Shown piece after piece: positions 5,546 through 8,402 of a stretch of DNA of 8,402 bases. The translations under genes and the position numbers were made by a program. The notes under the pieces are model-generated. The model made no database searches, had not been told where the DNA came from, and was given only the letters and a program-made list of their open reading frames with translations. The stretch comes from Oscillospiraceae bacterium (GTDB taxonomy: Bacteria > Bacillota > Clostridia > Oscillospirales > Oscillospiraceae): positions 1-8,402 of the forward strand of contig JAIEIQ010000311.1 of assembly GCA_029065305.1 (NCBI GenBank), in the 5' to 3' direction. The stretch's first letter is position 1. Each line of letters begins with the position of its first letter.

Positions 5546-5989
5546 CTAGTGGGACGTGTCAACCGATACGACACTGGAGTCACCCTTCCGGGCCTGCTCC
5601 AGCACCGCCGCCGTCAGCTTCTCAAAGGAGCTGTGGGAGGAGCTGGCCCCGGTCAGGGCGTCGATCCCCGCCTCCCCCTGACCCTCCAGAAGCTGCCCGG
5701 CGTAGTAGCGGGTGTACTGGTTGGGGTAGGTGCCGTTGCTGTGGAGCATGGTCTGCATGTAGGCGTTGTCCCAGCTCTTGATAAAGCCGCTGGCGTTCTC
5801 CGCGTTGTACTCCACGGAGACGATGCTCCCGCCCTTGACCATAATGGTGATATACTCCTTCCAGCCATGGCTGAACTCAGCGGCCTGGGCCGTATAGTAC
5901 CCGTCCTGAAGACTCTTTCCGCCGCCGCAGGCCGTCAGCAGCAGAGCCAGCGCCAGCACAGCCAGCGCCAAACGCGCAATCCGTCTCAT
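5546..5989 (-). CDS. FMN-binding-domain lipoprotein, 147 aa
   Basis: A lipid-anchored surface protein with a single FMN-binding-like domain. The signal peptide ends in the lipobox LTAC with Cys21. The mature part begins with DGYYTAQA, continues through [20 protein letters not shown] (residues 41-60), an [16 protein letters not shown] stretch and [16 protein letters not shown], and ends in the flavin-attachment-like motif DALTGAS (110-116). This pattern matches membrane lipoproteins of the COG4939 type and the repeat units of the Listeria electron-transfer lipoprotein PplA. By the ApbE motif Dxx(S/T)GA(T/S), Ser116 would be the flavinylated residue, with Thr more usual there. No ApbE transferase is in the window. 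ATG 5989 shares ATGA with the chemoreceptor stop and has GAGGA about six bases ahead, so it is translated from the same message. Roles in extracellular electron transfer or redox sensing are inferences. Confidence 0.87.
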   Translation of the reverse strand: MRRIARLALAVLALALLLTACGGGKSLQDGYYTAQAAEFSHGWKEYITIMVKGGSIVSVEYNAENASGFIKSWDNAYMQTMLHSNGTYPNQYTRYYAGQLLEGQGEAGIDALTGASSSHSSFEKLTAAVLEQARKGDSSVVSVDTSH

Positions 5990-7986
5990 TGCTCTTCCTC
6001 CTCCTTTACAACAAACCGGCTTACCTGGGCCCGAAGGGCCTCCGCCTCCCGGGCCAGCAGGCCGCTGGACTGCTCCGTCCCGCTGGCGTTTTGCAGGTTC
6101 CGGTCAGCAATGGCGGAGATGGTGCCGATGTGCTCCTCCATGATGGCGATAGCGCGCTCCTGGCCCTGCACCGCCGCCGCCAGCCGGTCGGTGATCCCGC
6201 CGATCTGGTCGGTGACTGCGGAGATGTCCCGGAGGGAGCCGGCGGTGTCGGCGGTCAGCTCCACGCCGGTCCGGATGATGGAGTGGGTGCTGGACACCAT
6301 GTCCGTGGCGCTCTGCGCGGCCTCGGCGCTCCGGGCGGCCAGCTGCTTGACCTCATCCGCCACCACCGCGAAGCCCTTTCCGGCGTTTCCGGCCCGCGCC
6401 GCCTCCACGGAGGCGTTGATAGCCAGGATGCTGGTCTGGAAGGCGATGTCCTCAATGGCCTTGGCGATCTTGGTGATCTCCTGGGCGTTGGCGCTGATGT
6501 CGTCCATGGCCCCGGAGAGGGAGGACATGCGTGTGTTGGCCTCCCGGACCCGCTGGGCGATCTCCTCGGTCTTGAGCCTGGTCTGGCCGCTGCTCTCCGT
6601 CACGCTGGACAGCCGCTCCTTCACATGGGATACCTCGTCCACCAGCTCCGCCGTGGACTGATTCTGCTCCATAGACGCCTGATAGAGCTGGCCGGACTGG
6701 CCGTTGAGCTCCTCGCTCATCTCCGCCAGACGGCCGGACGCGGCCCGGAGGCCAGAGATCGTCTCGTTCATAGACTGGAGAATAGCCGTCAGGCTGGAGC
6801 GGATGAGGGTGAAGTCCCCTCTGTAGTCCACCTGAGGCTCCACCCGCAGGTTGCCGCCGGCCACCTGGGTCAGCACCTGCTGGATGTCGGATATGTAGCG
6901 GTTGACGCTCTCCACGGTGTCCCCCAGGGTCTTTGTCAGCACCTCCAGCTCGTCCCCGGACTGAACCGGAGGCACCTCGGTGTGCAGATCGCCGCCGGAG
7001 AGGGCCACCATCCGGTCTGTCACCGTCCGCACGGGCCGGGAGATGGACCGGGCCAGCCGCAGCACCAGCAGAATGGAGACTACCAGCACCGTGAAAGCAG
7101 CCAGCACGGCCAGCATCATCGCTCCATTGATAAAGGAGCTGTAGTCCGCCTTGGGAACCTGGAGCACCAGGGACCACTGGGTTCCCCGGATGGGGGAGAA
7201 GGCCACCAGCATGGTCTCCCCGTCAATGGGGAGCTCCACCGCCCCGGTCTCGCCGGTGGTCACGCGGCCCGCCGCCTGCTGATTTCCGCTGCTGAGCTGG
7301 GCCAGCGTGCTCCCGGACAGAACCAGGGACTGGTTCGGGTGGCCGGTGACGGTTCCCTCCCGGTTGACCATGTAGGCCATGCCGTGCCTGCCCAGGTTGA
7401 TGCCGCTGATGACGTCGTTCAGGGTGTCATATTTGTAGACGCCCACTACATACAGGGCGGTTTCCCCGTCCTCCTTCACCGGCATCCCCATGGTGACGCC
7501 CAGCTGACCCTGAAAGATGGTGGAGGATTCGGTGGTCAGGTTGTCTGTCTCCTGGAGGAGGGCGAAGAAGCCGCTCTCTAAGCTCTCCGGCGCGCCGTCC
7601 GTCCCCTGGAGCAGCCGGCCGTCCAGTCCGTACAGGGCGATGGTGTACAGCTCGTAGATCTCCGCGGCCTCCGTCAGAACCGTCTGCCGGTTTGCCCGGG
7701 TGTCAGCAGGGGAGGGGGCCAAACTCATGCGGGGGTCCCCCGCAATGGTAATCATGCGATCCGCCAGCATATGGATGTTGGCTTCCACGGTCTTGGCCGA
7801 CTGCCGGGCCATGGGCTGCAGGCTGTCCAGCAGGATATTGTTGGCCAGCGACTGCATGGCGAGGGCCATGATCACACAGCATACGATCACCACTATCAGA
7901 ATATTAAGAATTGTGCTTCGCAGAATCCTTCTGTTGAGGCTTCTCTTAATCTCCCTGCTGGGGGAGTCCGCTTTCTTCCCGACCAC
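5986..7986 (-). CDS. Methyl-accepting chemotaxis protein with Cache domain and tandem HAMP, 666 aa
   Basis: A membrane chemoreceptor that signals through CheA/CheW to the flagellar motor. After a basic cytoplasmic start, membrane helix 1 spans about residues 25-48. An extracellular double-Cache-type sensor follows (about 50-283, with the [12 protein letters not shown] and [20 protein letters not shown] strands typical of that fold), then membrane helix 2 (about 288-312). A first HAMP domain lies at about 313-362 (ISRPVR, then GGDLHTEVP, then DELEVL) and a second HAMP-like unit at about 364-412 ([16 protein letters not shown]). The signalling coiled coil follows with its tip at 512-545 ([20 protein letters not shown], then [11 protein letters not shown]). 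The protein ends KEEEEQ with no CheR-binding pentapeptide. GTG 7986 has GGAGAG eight bases ahead; an upstream ATG is out of frame. The ligand is unknown. The stop overlaps the lipoprotein start. Confidence 0.95.
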   Translation of the reverse strand: MVGKKADSPSREIKRSLNRRILRSTILNILIVVIVCCVIMALAMQSLANNILLDSLQPMARQSAKTVEANIHMLADRMITIAGDPRMSLAPSPADTRANRQTVLTEAAEIYELYTIALYGLDGRLLQGTDGAPESLESGFFALLQETDNLTTESSTIFQGQLGVTMGMPVKEDGETALYVVGVYKYDTLNDVISGINLGRHGMAYMVNREGTVTGHPNQSLVLSGSTLAQLSSGNQQAAGRVTTGETGAVELPIDGETMLVAFSPIRGTQWSLVLQVPKADYSSFINGAMMLAVLAAFTVLVVSILLVLRLARSISRPVRTVTDRMVALSGGDLHTEVPPVQSGDELEVLTKTLGDTVESVNRYISDIQQVLTQVAGGNLRVEPQVDYRGDFTLIRSSLTAILQSMNETISGLRAASGRLAEMSEELNGQSGQLYQASMEQNQSTAELVDEVSHVKERLSSVTESSGQTRLKTEEIAQRVREANTRMSSLSGAMDDISANAQEITKIAKAIEDIAFQTSILAINASVEAARAGNAGKGFAVVADEVKQLAARSAEAAQSATDMVSSTHSIIRTGVELTADTAGSLRDISAVTDQIGGITDRLAAAVQGQERAIAIMEEHIGTISAIADRNLQNASGTEQSSGLLAREAEALRAQVSRFVVKEEEEQ

Positions 7987-8030
7987 GCTTATTTCTCTCC
8001 TTTTCCATTAAAAATATTTCAAACAGCATA

Positions 8031-8084
8031 AGAAAAGCCCACCCGCTCTGGCGGCGGAATGGGAAGCGCTGTCCATTCCACAGC
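8031..8084 (-). promoter_or_regulatory. Leader with competing hairpins before the chemoreceptor, candidate attenuator
   Basis: In the - strand leader three pairings compete. Stem 1 is GCTGT (8080-8084) with ACAGC (8068-8072), leaving GGAATGG in its loop. Stem 2 pairs GGAATGG (8073-8079, extendable to 9 bp) with CCATTCC (8056-8062). Stem 3 pairs CCCATTCCGC (8054-8063) with GCGGGTGGG (8038-8046), 9 bp with one bulge and a 7-base loop, and is followed by CTTTTCTT like an intrinsic terminator. Stems 2 and 3 share bases and exclude one another, the layout of an attenuator or riboswitch platform. No known riboswitch class is recognised, and no gene on this strand lies immediately upstream that would need a terminator. 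Confidence 0.5.
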
Positions 8085-8106
8085 AGGACGGGAGACTATG
8101 GTTTAT

Positions 8107-8115
8107 AGTATATCA
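8107..8115 (-). promoter_or_regulatory. Extended -10 promoter of the chemoreceptor operon
   Basis: On the - strand TGA-TATACT (hexamer 8107-8112, TG at 8114-8115) is an extended -10 element; the -35 region 17 bases further upstream is only T-rich. Transcription would start near 8100, giving a leader of about 114 bases before GTG 7986 that includes the competing hairpins. No match to a flagellar sigma-D promoter was found. Confidence 0.5.
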
Positions 8116-8189
8116 CAGATTGTTTGGAAAAGAAAGCCTTTTTATTGTGATCTTTTCTCCGGAGCAGAACCCTGGTTGTTGCCTGAGGC

Positions 8190-8218
8190 TTGACAAAATA
8201 CATTCATTCTGCTATCAT
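8190..8218 (+). promoter_or_regulatory. Sigma-A promoter of the TetR-type gene
   Basis: TTGACA (8190-8195), a 17-base spacer and TATCAT (8213-8218) form a strong sigma-A promoter, with a start near 8225 and a leader of about 35 bases. A further TATAAT (8229-8234) lies downstream without a good -35. Confidence 0.8.
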
Positions 8219-8221
8219 AGC
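8211..8221. promoter_or_regulatory. Palindrome over the -10, candidate TetR operator
   Basis: GCTATCATAGC is a perfect 11-base palindrome around a central C that completely covers the -10 hexamer of the promoter for the TetR-family gene. TetR-type dimers commonly repress their own promoters at such dyads. The site is shorter than many TetR operators, so flanking bases may contribute. Confidence 0.5.
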
Positions 8222-8259
8222 ATCGTTATATAATAGTGTTATTTGCGGGAGGCAGATGT

Positions 8260-8402
8260 ATGGAAGAATACAGCGGAACCTTAGTGCGCATCCATCAGGC
8301 GGCCATGGAGGAATTTCTGGAAAAAGGCTTTGCGGATGCCTCACTGCGGCAGATCGTCAAGAATGCCGGAGTGACTACCGGAGCCTTTTACGGATACTAC
8401 TC
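8260..8402 (+). CDS. TetR/AcrR-family transcriptional regulator, 5' part
   Basis: Only the first 47 codons are inside the window. They encode the DNA-binding domain of a TetR-family regulator: a first helix (LVRIHQAAMEEFLEKGFADA), the helix-turn-helix SLRQIVKNAGVTTGAFYGYY, and then the window ends. The wording VTTGAFYGYY is very typical of the family. ATG 8260 has GGGAGG (8247-8252) seven bases ahead; an ATG four bases earlier is in another frame. The ligand-binding half and therefore the effector are not visible. It is divergent from the chemoreceptor operon across about 270 bases that hold both promoters and the chemoreceptor leader, so it might control that operon as well as itself. Confidence 0.9.
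   Translation, partial: MEEYSGTLVRIHQAAMEEFLEKGFADASLRQIVKNAGVTTGAFYGYY

Noticed and set aside
5549..7581. Long + strand open frames (370 and 530 codons) opposite the chemoreceptor and lipoprotein
   Set aside because: Low-complexity shadow translations antisense to genes with clear domains.
7987..8112. Cyclic di-GMP (GEMM-type) riboswitch before the chemoreceptor
   Set aside because: The conserved GEMM core segments and receptor-loop sequences are not recognisable, and the leader is barely long enough; only the expression-platform-like hairpins are supported.

Overview
The window looks like chromosomal DNA from a GC-rich, anaerobic Gram-positive bacterium of the Clostridia, most likely an Oscillospiraceae-type gut commensal such as a Flavonifractor, Lawsonibacter or Oscillibacter relative. 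This is inferred from the gene content (GH112 disaccharide phosphorylase, group B [FeFe]-hydrogenase, Cache-type chemoreceptor, lipobox lipoproteins), strong AGGAGG-type ribosome binding sites, sigma-A-like promoters and AT-rich intergenic gaps between GC-rich genes. No mobile element, CRISPR array, tRNA or rRNA is visible.

Layout. Positions 1-2230 are read on the + strand. They hold the 3' part of a GH112 beta-galactosyl-N-acetylhexosamine phosphorylase with a strong terminator, a 58-residue ribbon-helix-helix-like protein with its own terminator, and an overlapping pair of an XRE-type repressor and a 69-residue zinc-ribbon protein. A near-perfect 18-bp hairpin at 2237-2279 separates this block from convergent genes. 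Positions 2301-7986 are all on the - strand. Read in transcription order from the right they are a tandem-HAMP chemoreceptor overlapping by 4 bases with an FMN-binding-type lipoprotein; a terminator; a consensus sigma-A promoter driving a group B [FeFe]-hydrogenase and a family I inorganic pyrophosphatase; a terminator; then a two-helix membrane protein with a zinc ribbon and a small lipoprotein. At the right edge a TetR-family regulator starts on the + strand, divergent from the chemoreceptor.

How the genes work together. The hydrogenase and pyrophosphatase form a two-gene operon that couples fermentative redox balancing with removal of pyrophosphate. The chemoreceptor and lipoprotein are translationally coupled, which suggests a surface protein whose redox or ligand state could feed the receptor. 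The phosphorylase points to use of galacto-N-biose or lacto-N-biose from mucin or milk glycans, though the residues that set its specificity lie mostly outside the window.

Most noteworthy signals: the chemoreceptor leader (8031-8084) can form three competing pairings, the last a terminator-like hairpin, which is the layout of a transcription attenuator or riboswitch expression platform; an exact-consensus hydrogenase promoter is flanked by 8-bp inverted repeats; and several short inverted repeats sit where autoregulatory operators would be expected, before the RHH, XRE and TetR genes. No wholly new multi-gene system is demonstrated. The leader and the chemoreceptor-flavoprotein pair are the best candidates for novelty.
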